Source: Irpex lacteus (Eukaryota > Basidiomycota > Agaricomycetes > Polyporales > Irpicaceae). From it: a stretch of 64,000 bases of DNA. Position 1 is the first letter of the stretch; every line of letters begins with the position of its first letter. Below are positions 34,944 to 47,800 of the stretch, piece by piece. The notes beneath the pieces were generated by a model, which saw nothing but the letters and a program-made list of their open reading frames with translations, made no database searches and was not told where the DNA came from. The stretch is from assembly GCA_001986395.2 (NCBI GenBank), contig MQVO02000012.1:434001-498000 (forward strand), read 5' to 3'. The translations under genes and the position numbers were made by a program.

Positions 34944-35445
34944 TGCATGATGCACGAGGGTTTGAGGTTGATAGATCTCAAAGCTGTGGGGATTTTGGTT
35001 GGGTAATGATGACTAGAAGTCACACTCATACAAGGAACTCTTCAACATAATCACACTATCATAATGCAACTATCTACATACATCTCATGTACAACTAGAC
35101 ATGTTTTCGTCATTTCTGTACAGCCGTTCAACTGCGCACATGAGATTCGGGCAGCACAGCCCTGTCGCGACGACAGCATGGCCATGGGAAAAACGGAGGG
35201 ATAAAGGAATTAAGTCCCCGAAAAGGCAATGCTAAGTGGCTATGCACGACCGCTGTCAAATATTCGCGGAAATAGGTGGTCGATCAGTTGTTGTCGCCAA
35301 CTCTGCTCTTCCCACCATCCCACACGACCACCGACTCCCCGACGACGACGGCGACAACGACGACCTAGAGACTCCCCGTGCTAGCAGGGGATCAACCTTT
35401 TTTTCTTACTTAGCTCACTCCTTTTAATCCTTGGCTCTCAGCTCG
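34944..35445. other. Intergenic region
   Basis: 3' UTR of the transporter and promoter of the next gene. A short imperfect (ACG/CGA)n run at about 35337-35370 is the only notable feature. Confidence 0.55.
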
Positions 35446-36814
35446 ATGCTCAAGCTTTTCACCCCCGCGCGAAGTCTCGCTCTCCTTGCATTTCTCACAT
35501 GGATCCTAGTACTCTTCATCGCCCCCAGACACGACTCGCTTGGCCATGGCCACGCAATCCCCAACCCTCCTGTTCCTCGCGCAATCTTGCCAATAGGCCC
35601 AGCTGCCTCAGCCTCGGGGGACACTAACACCGACACTGCCACCAAAGCTACAGACAGCCCTACTTCTCCTACGTCGGAGGCTGCGGTGACCCCGACGCAG
35701 GGCACACCGACGCCGACACAGTCTTCGCCGACTAATAATGCAACACCGACGCCGACTCCAACTTTAAACACTTCACCGAGTGCATCGGCGACGGACAGCG
35801 CTACTAGTGGCACACCAACCCAGACTTCCCAGACACCAACGCCCACTCCCAGTAATTCAACGCCTCCACCTAACTCGCCGACGCCCCAACAGGAGTCAGT
35901 CTCGCAGTCGCAGTCGACGGACAGTAATGGAGACGTGACACTCGTGTTTGTCACCGTCACTCCTACCCTGACACAGTCGTCCGCGTCCTCTACCCCCAGT
36001 ACAAATGCGGACCAGGATAATAGCGGAGGTGGAAGTAAAGGAGTTGGCACGTCTACCATCGTTGGTCTGTCGGTTGCTGGTGGTATCGCTTTGATTGGTA
36101 TCATTGGTTTCGTCATCTGGAAGTTCACCAGGAAGAGGTTCTCCGATGACTTCGACGATAGTGCGCATATTTTTCCATTTCACAAAAAGAATATCCTTGA
36201 CAGCTTTAATTGTAGACGAAGCCATCAAGTGGCCCGACCTCAACGCTCATGGTAATGACGGAGTGGCCCTGCCCATAGGTCGTGCAGGAAACGCAGGATT
36301 CGAGACCAACTCAGAAGTCAATCTCACACGCCCAGACAGTCGCGCAGGCAGTACGTACGCAGCATCAGCTGCGGCATCAGCGGTCGATTTGTATGCGCCG
36401 CACGCCACGCAAGATCCCTACGCTGTGCCGCCGCTTCCCCATCTGAATCCCAACCAGCCATACCGCGACGACCCCGAGGGCGCGTACTACGACCCGTATC
36501 ACGGTCCTGTGCCAGGGACGTTTGCGGACGCTGGTCCAGGAGGCGAGAACATCCCCATGACCCAGATTAACCGCACGAGGAGTCCAGCCCCACAGATGGC
36601 ATACGACGCCGGAAGACGGTCTCCTGGACCTGGGATGGCATATGCCGGCGATGGGAGGATGAGTCCTGGACCTGCGATGGCGTACGCTGCGGATGGCAGA
36701 GTCAGCCCGGCACCTCAAGTGGCCTTGTCAGGCAGGGCTTCTCCAGGTCCTCAAGCTGCCTACGGCTACGGCGGACGTCAGTCGCCAGGGCCCAACGTCG
36801 CATATGGGCACTGA
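35446..36814 (+). CDS. Mucin-like single-pass membrane protein with a proline-rich repeat tail
   Basis: Exons 35446-36160 and 36216-36814 give 437 aa. The start is the first ATG of the open frame and is followed by a hydrophobic stretch, SLALLAFLTWILVLFIA (about residues 11-27), a signal peptide or signal anchor. Residues about 50-195 are very rich in Thr, Ser and Pro and should be O-mannosylated. A second hydrophobic segment, TIVGLSVAGGIALIGIIGFV (about 203-222), is followed by basic KFTRKRF, so the C-terminus is cytosolic. The tail ends in about five imperfect repeats built on SPGP-x-MAYA (36571-36810). The layout resembles fungal cell-wall stress sensors (Wsc/Mid2-like), but I see no WSC cysteine domain, so the sensor idea is inference only. 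Confidence 0.82.
36571..36810 (+). repeat. Imperfect tandem repeats coding SPGP/SPAP-(A/N)-(M/V)AY units
   Basis: Five or six units of about 14 codons at the C-terminus of the membrane protein, each with R-x-SPGP followed by a Met-Ala-Tyr or Ala-Ala-Tyr step and Gly/Arg. This resembles a tyrosine/proline docking array and has likely expanded by replication slippage. Confidence 0.75.
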
Positions 36815-37473
36815 GCCTGAGGAGAGAGAGATTGAGGCTGGCTGGACCAACCCGGGGATACTAGTTGACAGAGTAAAACGTTTTCGGGCGGCTTGGATAC
36901 ATGGTTCATTCTCCATACCCAATAGTGTGTACGCTTTCTGCTCTTGTGTCTGTCTGCGTCGTTTGTCCTGGAATTCATTCGCTTTGTTTTTTTCTCCTCC
37001 GGATCCTCGCCTCGTACATCTCCACGCTCGACCACTCGTTTTCAGGTCTGCACGTCCTTCTGGCGTCTGGTGCCTCGTTGAGTCGGTTGTTACCTGTCCC
37101 CGTTGCTTCTGTATATATTATTGGTTTTGAACCCCCTCTCTGCCTTGCTAATGTAGTGCAATCCCGGACGTTACGCTCCTTTTCTCTCTTTCTAGCTTAC
37201 TACTTTATCGTCGTCGCAAATCCGTTTTTATTTTCATGCAACAAAAATGGGACATTCATCTGCATAGACATTCATTAGTTGATCGCCATTTCCTCTTCAT
37301 TCGTCTGTGACATATATTCATTTACTTTCATTACGAAGCTCAATGCTGCAGTACAGACAAGACAGTCAGGAATTAACTAGCACTGCCATAGAACGAACAG
37401 TATACCCAGTATACCCAGTGACAACATTCAGCGCGAAAACGCACGTGAAACGTGAATCTGTGGATTACGAGAC
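36815..37473. other. Convergent intergenic region
   Basis: T-rich sequence between the stop codons of the membrane protein and the paladin-like gene. Open frames here overlap on both strands and have no supporting motif; probable 3' UTRs. Confidence 0.6.
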
Positions 37474-40400
37474 TCAATCGAGAGTTCGCCGACTGAGCAG
37501 AGTGGTGATCTCGCGGTGTTCGTGGAGCCAGTCGGGGAACGTGGACGCTTGCTCTTCGCGCTCTTGCATCTCGATGAGGTAATTGGCGAATACGATGAGT
37601 GTGCCATAGCGGTAGCTAGTGGTACAGAAAACGTGAGCATCAGGCGTATCGTGAAGGAAGGAGGTTCTACTTACAGGTAGTTGATACCTAGATTGAGGAG
37701 TTTCTTCTGCTTTGCGCTGCCTTTCTCGCATGCATCCACTTTCAGCTTGTAACTAGAATGAAAAGTCATTTATGCCATCATCAGGATTTGCAGTTTTCGG
37801 GAGTTCGACGCACTCGTATATCGCTTTGCGAAGGTTTTGCACGTCTTGCATCAAATCGATGGCTTGGTCCGTGAGACGTTTCGCGAGCTTTCCGTGCGAG
37901 AGTATACCGACCAGTTGGAGAATAGTCTTGTACTCGCCTACATATTGGTCAGCACACACCCCTCCTATGACAAAGTGTTCGCTTCAGTCCTACCTTGAAG
38001 ATACGCTTCCTCTTCCGAAGGACCGTCCATCGAATCGTACATGTCGATCGTGTCGTTATCTTCCGGGCTTGGAATATCCTGCTTGGCCTTATCCCACGTA
38101 GCTGTTGTAGCAATCAGACATGCGGTGACCATTCCAGTAGTTGTACCTATGACCCAGGCATCAGCCACAGTATATTACCTTGAACATGCAAGTCGCGACG
38201 TACGTCCACGCCCCATCTGACAATTGAAGATGAAGTCTCCGGCACCGGTATCCAACCCAGATTGTACGCGCTGAAGCAGTTGTTGAAGAGCATCTGGAAG
38301 AGGTGCTTGTTCGTCCGTCTACAGAATCTGAGATCCTTGCAAACGTAGTTAAAATATACACGAGAGGGCTTACCACAGCAACTCGAGCATAATCAACCTG
38401 TTGTTATGATCATGAATGTGATGCTACGGCGAGATACTACTTCACTTACGTGGTAGCCTTCCTTAGTCATAAGTTCATACACGTTCCTCGGGGTCATGAT
38501 ATCGTCTTCTGATACTTCCTCCCAAATTGGGACCAGCGAGAAGACACCTGGCCGTTCTTCGACTTCATCGTGTAAGAGAATTCGACCGTCCCCTTGACGC
38601 AGTTCTCGAAGGACGTCTTTTTTAAAAGTCTCTTCCATTCTCTCCACTACATCTGTGGAGACCCCAGTCGCCCTACGATTATTTTAGTAAAAGTAATGTA
38701 AGGGATCGAACAAGCCACAATGACGCACTCAACGTTCTCCAGAGGTCGGTCGAGGTTGCGGAGGACGTGGGGTCTTCCTGCTACGTAGATAACTGGCTCC
38801 TGCCAGTGAGGGTATTGTGAGCATCGATATCATATGATGAATAGATAGCATACTTCTCGTAGTGACGTCCAAAGGACGCGATTATTGCCTTCAGGACCTG
38901 CGTCAACACGCAAGAGTGCCCGTCTCAACCTGAAATGTACGTGTTAGCCGTCATTGTGCAGATACGTACAGAGTGGACTTACCCTTGGACAGTAGGCATG
39001 CCGCTTTGACAAGGTCAGCATGTATAACCCTTTAAGTTGGATTTGCTCACCTTCCACAAATGTATTTGCCTACCTCCATAGAAGCAACGAATTGGGGTTG
39101 ATCCACTGGAGTGCCTGTTCCGGATTGAACACGCTGAAGCAACAAAGGTACTCGACGGAAGTTCGGGGATCCATCTATCCTCCTGTGCTCATGGACTCAA
39201 TTTCAGGTTGTAACATATAAGAACTTTGGCTTACTCTGGGAGACTCATCTTCTGCAAGTTCGAGAAGAAATCACTCTTGAGAATAGTAGAAGCAGATAAG
39301 ATCGTTCCGGAGCGATTGGCCACAACCTGTTTCACTTCGTCTGGTAGCGGTAGGCCCTCGCGCATGTCGACACGCTCTAAAGGTTTCAAGGCATTTATTG
39401 AGTCTGCGGTAAGCTCCTTTTCAAAGGTCTTGATGACTGTACATATTTTGTGAGTATTCCTTAACGAACGCAGGTACATGGCGATGCTTACCTGGTCTTT
39501 CTTTGACGTAGCTCTCGATGGTTGGGAATGATTGCATCGTATCGGGCTCTATTGATTGCAGGTATGCTTGGAATATTATAAGCTCAAAGTATCTGCGAAG
39601 GTTAGCCAGCCCTATCAAACATTCAGCATTGTTTTACTTCGTGCTGTGGCAAGAGTCTCACCTCTTTGCGCAAATTGCTTCTTGGCACGATCATCAGTAG
39701 CCTGTTCGGCACGTATACGTGAATCTTCAATGGAGTCCCTCAGGTTGTAAACCTCAGCACACTGGTCAATAGCATCATCTACGGCATTCTTGACTGTATG
39801 CCCTTTGCGTATGACTCGCAGAAGGTCTATAAAGCTCGTGAGTACGTACGGAGGAATGTGGGTCGATAGATCTTGGAGTTCTTACTATTGATTGTCTGGT
39901 ATGAGTGTCGGTCATTACGAGCCATGTCTGCTTCGGCAAAGGAAGCTGTTGTTAGAGTTCGGGTCAATCGTGGTGTGGCTGGTACTCTTTTTGCTTCTTC
40001 TATCCACTTCTGAATGAGCACAAGGATAATCTGTAATGCAGAACATCAAGTTGAAGAATAGATTCTCTGTTTGAAAGTGGAGACCTTGACTCACGGAGGT
40101 CATCGTACTCCGTCCACGGCCCAGCTGGCAATTGACCACGATGGGTACATTCCTGTTACGTACGGCGACGTCGATCAACTCTGTCAGATCTGAAAAGTCT
40201 GGAGGTCGTTCAGCCGTTACGGGTATTCTCGCGTAAACAAGCTCGACGTTCTCATCAACGCTGCGGCGACTCGCCATGACTTCCTTCAGGACTGAGATGT
40301 TCTCGCTATCGACCTCTTCCCATATTGGAATCACTGACCCATCCGATTTCTCGGAATGTAGAAGGAGTCTAGCGATAAACGTCATCGGCAAGGTCCTAGT

Positions 40401-43400
40401 AGAGATACTCAGGAAAAACTTACCTTCCGCCGAAGGAGTGCAGTTCGGAAACCACGTCGTCTTTCAAACGTTCTTCGAGCACTTCGAGACGAGATGCAGA
40501 GATTCCGCCGTAGTCTTGATGATAAGTCGCTATCAGCAACCAATCTCCGGCCCTCGATGTAGAGACGATAGTCACCTTTCATATTTCGCAGAGTAAACCG
40601 CTCCCTTCTCAAACAGTAGGGCTCGCCATTGATGTACACGATAGGTTCTTCTCGCAGAGTGATCCACAGAATACGTTCGGCGGATGGATTGTCTTGCTTC
40701 ACTCGAGCTACAACTTCGTCGATAGCGTCGAGCGTAGGCTGACCGAGGGCGTAGATCTGCGTATCAGGTATCCTTCTGAAGTTGATGGCGCCTCTGACAC
40801 CATCCGTGACCTGGCGAGATTCTTTGAGCCATTGGTCTGATTTGAGGAGAGTGCTAAACGGGAATTGTTATGAGTATTGGTCTTCTCTGTGATCAGATAG
40901 CAGAGTTACCCTTCTCGCAAAATGATACCGCTTCGGTTCTAAGTGTAGAGTGAGCGTCAGGGAGATAGGGTATGTTCAATAACTCTCACCTTCACGACAT
41001 GATCAGAATATTCATCTCCAAGAATTTGCCCTCCCGCAATCGCCACATCATTCTTCTGACCAGGGAGTAGCGCCCGGCCTTCTGAGCTCGACTTCGACAA
41101 CAACGACAGGTCTCCGATGGGTTGGAAGGTATTGAGTCTCGATCCATAGCCCTTACGGAGGAACATTATCTGACTGGCCGTTCTGTTAGCATCATGTATA
41201 CGGCGTGATGTGCAGAATGACTTACTTCCAAATCTCGCTTCGAGCTTTGAGGAAGGATGAAAAGGTCGTCTTGGGGTCGCTTTCTACTTCAACATAGTTG
41301 GCGAATGCGATAATGAAGAAGCTGCAGTTCTCATCAGTACTGGGTCTCTCTATTACAGATAATTAGCACCAACTATTTCTCGAGGGCCTTGACAGCCTTG
41401 TTGAGCACCGCATCTCTTTCATCCTCGTTCATAGTAGTCGTGAGCGAATACCGAACCCGATGTGTAAATATATCTTCTCTCAGGTTGGTAACCTGGTCGC
41501 CTACAAGTAGCATCGATCGAATTAATAAGCCTCCACAAGAGTGTAATCATACACTCACAAGAGTCGATCACCCTATCCACGAGCTTCTTCGACTTGAGAC
41601 CCTGATCAATGCATCCTAGTAAACTCAGAATTATACCATAGTTGCCCATGTGCGCCTTTCTCAGACTGGTCAGAAGATCCGGCTGAGTTAGCAGGAGTTC
41701 TATGGCTGTTTGGGAGCCGTGTTTCTGGAGGCCTTGGATTTGGTTGGTAAATGTATCTCAGAAGTTATACAGTACTCACATTGCTGGAGGATGGATGTGA
41801 TTCTGAGGAGAGATCGGTTTAGGTCTTGTTGCAAGCTCGCTTGCTCGAGGGCTTGTGCGATGCGTGTCTCGGGTACCTGATAAATATGCATATCGGGTAA
41901 GATATAGTCTGCCTTCAGTGGCGCGAAGGAAACGTCGTACCTGCGTCCCTGAGGGCTACAACCCCGTCCCATATACACATCCATCATACAGACAAGTAAA
42001 TCAAAGACCACACGTACCGTGCTGACACCAGACCGATTAACCTTTGCCACAAACGGATCCTCAAACCCACGGTCGATCATTTGCTTCCGTCTGAGGATAC
42101 ACGCCGCCACCATAGAGAACGTCGTGCGGACGGCGCCCATGCCACAATTGAATATGAGAGCAGTTCGCAAGGGGTCGGTGTTTCTGATGACACGGGCGTA
42201 GGCGTCGAGGTAGTTGTCCTAAACAATATTATGTCCGATAGATATAAATACTAGCGGAAAGAGTAGATGTGGTATGAAGAGTCATACCTCTATGGGACGA
42301 TCTGGGGAGATTGGGATTCTGTATTCATGTGAGCGATGTGCATGCCGTACTCATGCAAGGTGCAATGTCTTGTGAGACATGAATTGACTCTTACCTGTGA
42401 TATTCGACGTTCCAGCCGTCTTTGCGCATAGTCTCCATAAGCTCACGCATCGTACGGACGTTGGCCGAGTCGACAGCCGTCCACGTAGGAACTATCGGTC
42501 CTTCGCCTGCATCAGATGCTTTTGGACCAGCATCGTGTCAGAGGCGAGTGATAGACGGAGTAGGTTTCGTGGGCACGTACCAACTTCGTTGTGCGTCAAG
42601 ATCAAACCACCAAACCTGCGAAGTTTTTGGGGAATGAGGGATAATGTATTTGGTGCTGGTGGTGACTTACTTGTGTGCTTCGGCCAGAATATCGTTTTTC
42701 AGTCTCAATTCGATAGCCTCTAGGTTTTCCGCGCGGTCAGACATCTTCAAGGTCCGGCGTGGTTCTGCGGCATCTCTCAACACGAACGGCCTCCCCGATA
42801 TATATACTGAGAGGTCATAGGTGCATGCCTCGGTATCAGTGTCTCTTGTTCCTATGTTTATTGTTTAATATTCACTGCACTCACCAATAGGTTCTTCACG
42901 CGTACAAAACCACACAACATGTGTGGGGCAGGGGATATTCGGTCTACACCGCAATACGGACAAGATTCCACGAAGACCTTGCGTACGAGGTTGCGCCACA
43001 CCGAAGACGTTCAGGTGGCCTTCTCTGGGTGACCGGAAGTTCGGTGCACCGTGTACATTGAGTTCAAGGTCCAATGCACGTCCTTAATGCGACCGCATAA
43101 ACAGACTTGAATACATAGCTATGTGAATGACAGTACGTACCAGAAGGATAATGATCCGTTTTCAGGATAAAACCCCTGGACAACACGCTTCCAGACCTCG
43201 TCTTGACCACAGACGGTCCTGAGCGCTGTAACTGGTGCATGAGATGCACGGGCTCTTCAAGGAGTTCTTGCTGGGATTGTGCAGAGGCCGGTCGAGTAGT
43301 GACACCGGATTCACTGAGTATACGTTGTGCGGCAGGTAATAGTGGGACAGGTGCCTTAGGGACTTCTTCAGTAGTGCCAGGATCTGTCGCTACTTGACGA

Positions 43401-43477
43401 ACGAGGGGTGCAGAGGCAGCTCTGCCTTTCGCTGGTGCATTCTGGCTTGCCGTTATATGAGGGTCTGTCGGAGACAT
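37474..43477 (-). CDS. PALD1: Paladin-like (PALD1) protein with three PTP-like phytase modules
   Basis: Thirty exons joined at canonical splice sites close without a phase error to give 1446 aa; the start is the ATG at 43477. Each of three modules has a (T/L)REEP-x-(V/I)YI-x-G-x-P motif and later a Cys-x5-Arg loop. The loops are FNCGMGAVRTT (Cys about 307), VNCQLGRGRST (about 839) and FNCQMGRGRTTT (about 1276). Other anchors are KTRSGSVLSRGFILKTDH and GAPNFRSP near the N-terminus and KYICGSGMPTVQGLRR before module 3. The family is annotated as PTP-like inositol phosphatase; animal paladin dephosphorylates phosphoinositides, while fungal members are hardly studied. All three Cys and Arg residues are kept, so catalysis is possible in each module. 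Introns are 43-78 bp and evenly spread. The gene is divergent from the fatty acid synthase. Confidence 0.92.
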
Positions 43478-44899
43478 TCCGGGATCGCCTATGTTGTATT
43501 GGGACAGCCAGGGAGTTAGAGAGTCGAGATCTGCGCTGGTGGTACTTGCCTGTATGCGTAGAGTCGGAAAGGACGATCTGTTGTTGTCGTCGTTCACGGT
43601 CAACTTCGAGTACTGACACTGAAATGCGTAACGGTCGTGTTTTGATGCGCCCAAACGTGCGTGACTGCTTGGGAAGTGAAATGCTAGACGTCACTATTCA
43701 GAAGGCCTGGGGGTGTATGGTATGTAGTGGTAGATAAGATAAATGACATGGCGGGTAAGTACATGATATTTGCAGATAAGAAGATCGGTGTACATGAGTA
43801 GCGAGGTCGTCAATACGACTTTGATGCGCCATTTCCATATTGGGCACATTCCCGCCTGATCCGAGGGCTTTGAAGCTTATTGGGTCTCAGACTTGTCCTC
43901 GCCCTTCACGTTCGCACTCAGCGATGCGCAGTGCACATTCCGTCCCCCTGACCGGAGGCCCCCACTAATATTTGCGGTATCTGTAAGCTGAAGATCCCAA
44001 GATCTGCAGATCTTTCATTCAACCCTATTCAACCTTGACTAGTCTTGACTCCTTCCCCATCCATCACGCAAATGCCAATGCAATTCGCCTGGCCATCGGT
44101 TTGGGGACCGCCAGCTCTAATTCGTCAGCGACTGCCCGAACCGCGTAACGAGTGAGTGGGAGATACTGCTTGAGTTGCTCGTTGGGGGAAGTTGCGGCAA
44201 CGTGGAAGTACACCCGTAATTTAGGCTACTGATATCTTTTACATCTGAGAGGGGGTGTTTGGTGCATGTTCGTCGAGATAATCGAGAACCTGGTTTTTGT
44301 ATGGAGCAAAATAAAGTCGTGGTTTATAGGCTGGTCACAAGAGATTCTTGACTTCAACGAGGCAACTGATAGACAAGATAGCCCACTGGCATCGATGAAC
44401 TGAGTTTTTGAGAACGAGTTTCGCAGCTGGAGACACTTGAAGTATACCCTGTACTCCAGAGTCCTGGCTTACGATGCAATGATTACTGAATGTACACCGA
44501 CGCCCCAAACGACGTGTCCACATCGTCGGCCTCGGTGTAATATTTTGCGCAGTCCCGAAGGTGAAGCTGGGGATACGAAAAGTAATCAGGCATGCGAATG
44601 GCACGAGTCGAGTCGTCCAAACATCTTCGCAGGGACGATGTCCGCCTCGCGTCGACGGTGTTTTTGATTTTGACTGGCTGATTGTCTTAGCGCCCATAAA
44701 TGCTTGCAGGGGTTTCCTTTTTGGGCTGATCTGGACTAACGCATGGAGCGCCCATGAGTGGGTTTCTTTGGGGTGCAGCGTGTCTGGGTCCAGTTGTGGG
44801 GGGTCAAGCACATAAAACGACCTCTGCTTTCTTGGCTCTTCCTACATCTTTGGTTTTGCCTCAGACGTCGTCCTCCCGTTACAACCAACGACGGCGACC
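43478..44899. promoter_or_regulatory. 1.4 kb divergent upstream region of the paladin-like gene and fatty acid synthase
   Basis: No supportable gene. Open frames on both strands in 44335-44918 lack motifs and overlap each other. The last 120 bp before the synthase ATG are pyrimidine-rich, as in strongly expressed fungal promoters. Confidence 0.5.
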
Positions 44900-47800
44900 A
44901 TGGCAGCGCCATCCACAAGCCAGGGCATTGCGTCCCGCCCTATTTTGATCCATTCGGGTCCCATTTCAGTGAGTATCGCGTTTGCAGCGTCGCAAAGGGT
45001 TACGCGTACTCGTGAAGAAGTTCATGCTAACCAGCTCCAAAAGATCTCAATTCCAGTACCACCAAACGGAGACGAATGGATCGTCGCAGAAGTGCTCCGC
45101 GACCAGTTCCTCTCTGAGCGAAAGACCCAAGACGTTATAGACATCACTGCAGAACTCGAGAACGAGACAGAGGCGAGCGTAGAGCTGTTCGCCCTATTCC
45201 TTAGATTCGTCGCACAAAAGCTCGACGCCGAGCCTCAGTCTTCCGCCGCGCGCACCGCGCTGCTCCTAATTGCTCTTAAGCACTTTACATCTACATACCT
45301 CTCCGAGCAAGACCTGCACAAAGTTGCTGCAGCATTCGACACGGACGTCCGCAAGACAGTCCTCTCTTCATACTACTTCGCTCTCGCGACTCTCGAAGAC
45401 AAGGGGGTCTCAGTCCCTCGCGCACCTGCCTCTGCGCTGCTCGAGGCTGCTAAGGACAGCCAATCCTCTATCTACGCGCTTTTCGGCGGTCAGGGGACCA
45501 ACGAGGTCTATTTTGACGAGCTCCAGACTCTCTACGACATCTACAAGCCATACGTCGCGCCCTTCGTCGCTACAATCACTCAGAACGTGTTTTTGCCCCT
45601 TTCCGCGGCTTATGCCTCCACCAACTACTACGCGCACGGTCTCGACGTCCTCTCGTGGCTCACTGGCGCAGCCGAGCGCCCTCCCATCGCATACCTCGCC
45701 TCAATTCCCATCTCGTACCCTCTCATCGCCCTCACCCAACTCGTCCAGTACCTCGTCGTCTTCCGCGTCGCAAACCTTACCCCTGACGAGCTTCGCAAGC
45801 GCCTCTCTGGCGCGACGGGTCACTCACAAGGTCTCGGTTCAGCCCTTGCCATCGCAGCGTCGACCACACCCCAGTCGTTCCTCGAGAACACCGAGAAGGT
45901 CCTCACATGGTCTTTCTTCTCCTCTCTGCGCGGCCAGGAGGCGTTCCCTCTGCTCGCCTTGGAGCCCAGTATCATCAAGGATGCGATCGAGGGCGGCGAG
46001 GGCACTCCCTCTCCCATGTTATCTGTCACCGGCCTCGTACTCAAGGATCTCGAGAGCCACATCAAGAAGACCAACGAGCACTTGCCGCAGAACTCTCAGC
46101 TGCAGGTCTCGTTGAACAACGGTCCCAAGGCGTTCGTCGTTACTGGCCCTGCACGCGCTCTCTGGGGTCTCGTCACTAGCCTTCGCAAGGTCAAGGCTCC
46201 TAGTGGCTTGGACCAAAGCAAGGTCCCATTCTCTCAGAGGAAGCCCGTCTTTACGGTGCGCTTTTTGGTCGTCAACGTCCCGTACCATAGCAAGTACCTC
46301 GAGGGCTTGACGGAGAAGGTTTACCAGGATATGGGTGGTGAGGAGCTGTGGACTCAGGCTGATTTGTCGATTCCAGTGTACAACACTGAAGATGGTGCGT
46401 GACATTCTCTCACTCGACTCAAGCTTTTCTAACTGGTTGATGGGTTTAGGTTCCGATATGAGGAAGTCCGAAGGTTCTCTGACAAAGCTCCTCTGCGAGC
46501 TTATCTTCACCAAGGCAATTCACTGGACCAAGGCCTGCAACTTCCCCGAGACTGCTACTCACGCTATCGACTTTGGTCCTGGTGGTCTCAGCGGATGCGG
46601 TCCTATGACCGCTCGTAACTTGGATGGCCGTGGCGTGCGTGTTATCGTCGTCGGCGACAAGAGTAAAGGTATCTCTGAGTTGTTCGACGCACGCGAGGTT
46701 AAGAGAGAGGAGTGGTGGGGCAAGAAGTACACGCCTGGCCTCGTCAAGACTAGGTAAGCAGGAGTAACCTATGGCTTTAGTATACGCTGACACGCATGCA
46801 TCATAGCGACGGCACCCTCCACATCGATACTCCCTTCTCTCGTCTCCTCGGCAAGCCCCCGATCATGGTCGCCGGTATGACCCCCTCTACCGTGAAAGCT
46901 GGCTTCGTCAGTGCTATTCTTAATGCTGGCTACCACGTCGAGCTCGCTGGTGGTGGACACTACAACGCTGCCGCTGTCCGCGCCAAGGTCGCAGAGATCC
47001 AGAGCCAAGTCCCAGCCGGTGTCGGTATCACTCTCAACGCCCTCTACATCAACCCCCGTCAGTTCGGCTTCCAGTTCCCTCTTTGGCAGGAAATGCGTCG
47101 TGAGGGCCTTCCCATCGAAGGTTTCTGTGTCGCTGCTGGTATCCCTTCTACCGAGAAGGCCGCTGAGATTATCGACGCCCTGAAGACTGCCGGTATCAAG
47201 CACGTCGCGTTCAAGCCCGGCTCCGTCGAGGGCATCCGCCAGGTCGTCAACATCGCCGCTTCCAACCCCGACTTCCCTATCATCCTCCAATGGACCGGCG
47301 GTCGTGCCGGTGGCCACCACTCCTGCGAAGACTTCCACCAGCCCGTCTTGTCTACCTACAGCTCCATCCGCCAACAGAAGAACATCTACCTCATCGCTGG
47401 TTCCGGGTTCGGTGGCGCCGACGACATCTGGCCTTACCTCACCGGTGACTGGTCCGTCGAGCAGTTTGGCGCCCAGCCGATGCCGTTCGATGGTTTCCTC
47501 TTCGCCAGCCGTGTCATGGTCGCCAAGGAAGCTCATACGAGCTCCTCCGTCAAGGACCTCATCGTCGCCGCCAAGGGTGTCTCCGACGCCCAATGGGAAG
47601 GGACCTACTCCAAGGAGACTGGTGGTATCCTCACCGTGCGTTCCGAGCTCGGCGAGCCCATCCACAAGATCGCCACTCGCGCCGTCAAGCTCTGGAAGGA
47701 GTTCGACGACACCGTCTTCAAGCTGCCCAAGGAGAAACGTGGGCCATGGCTCGCGGAACGCCGTGCGGAGGTTATCGCGAAGCTTAACAAGGATTTCAAC

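Noticed and set aside
44335..44918. Antisense and sense open frames upstream of the fatty acid synthase
   Set aside because: No splice consistency or protein motif; more likely promoter and leader sequence.
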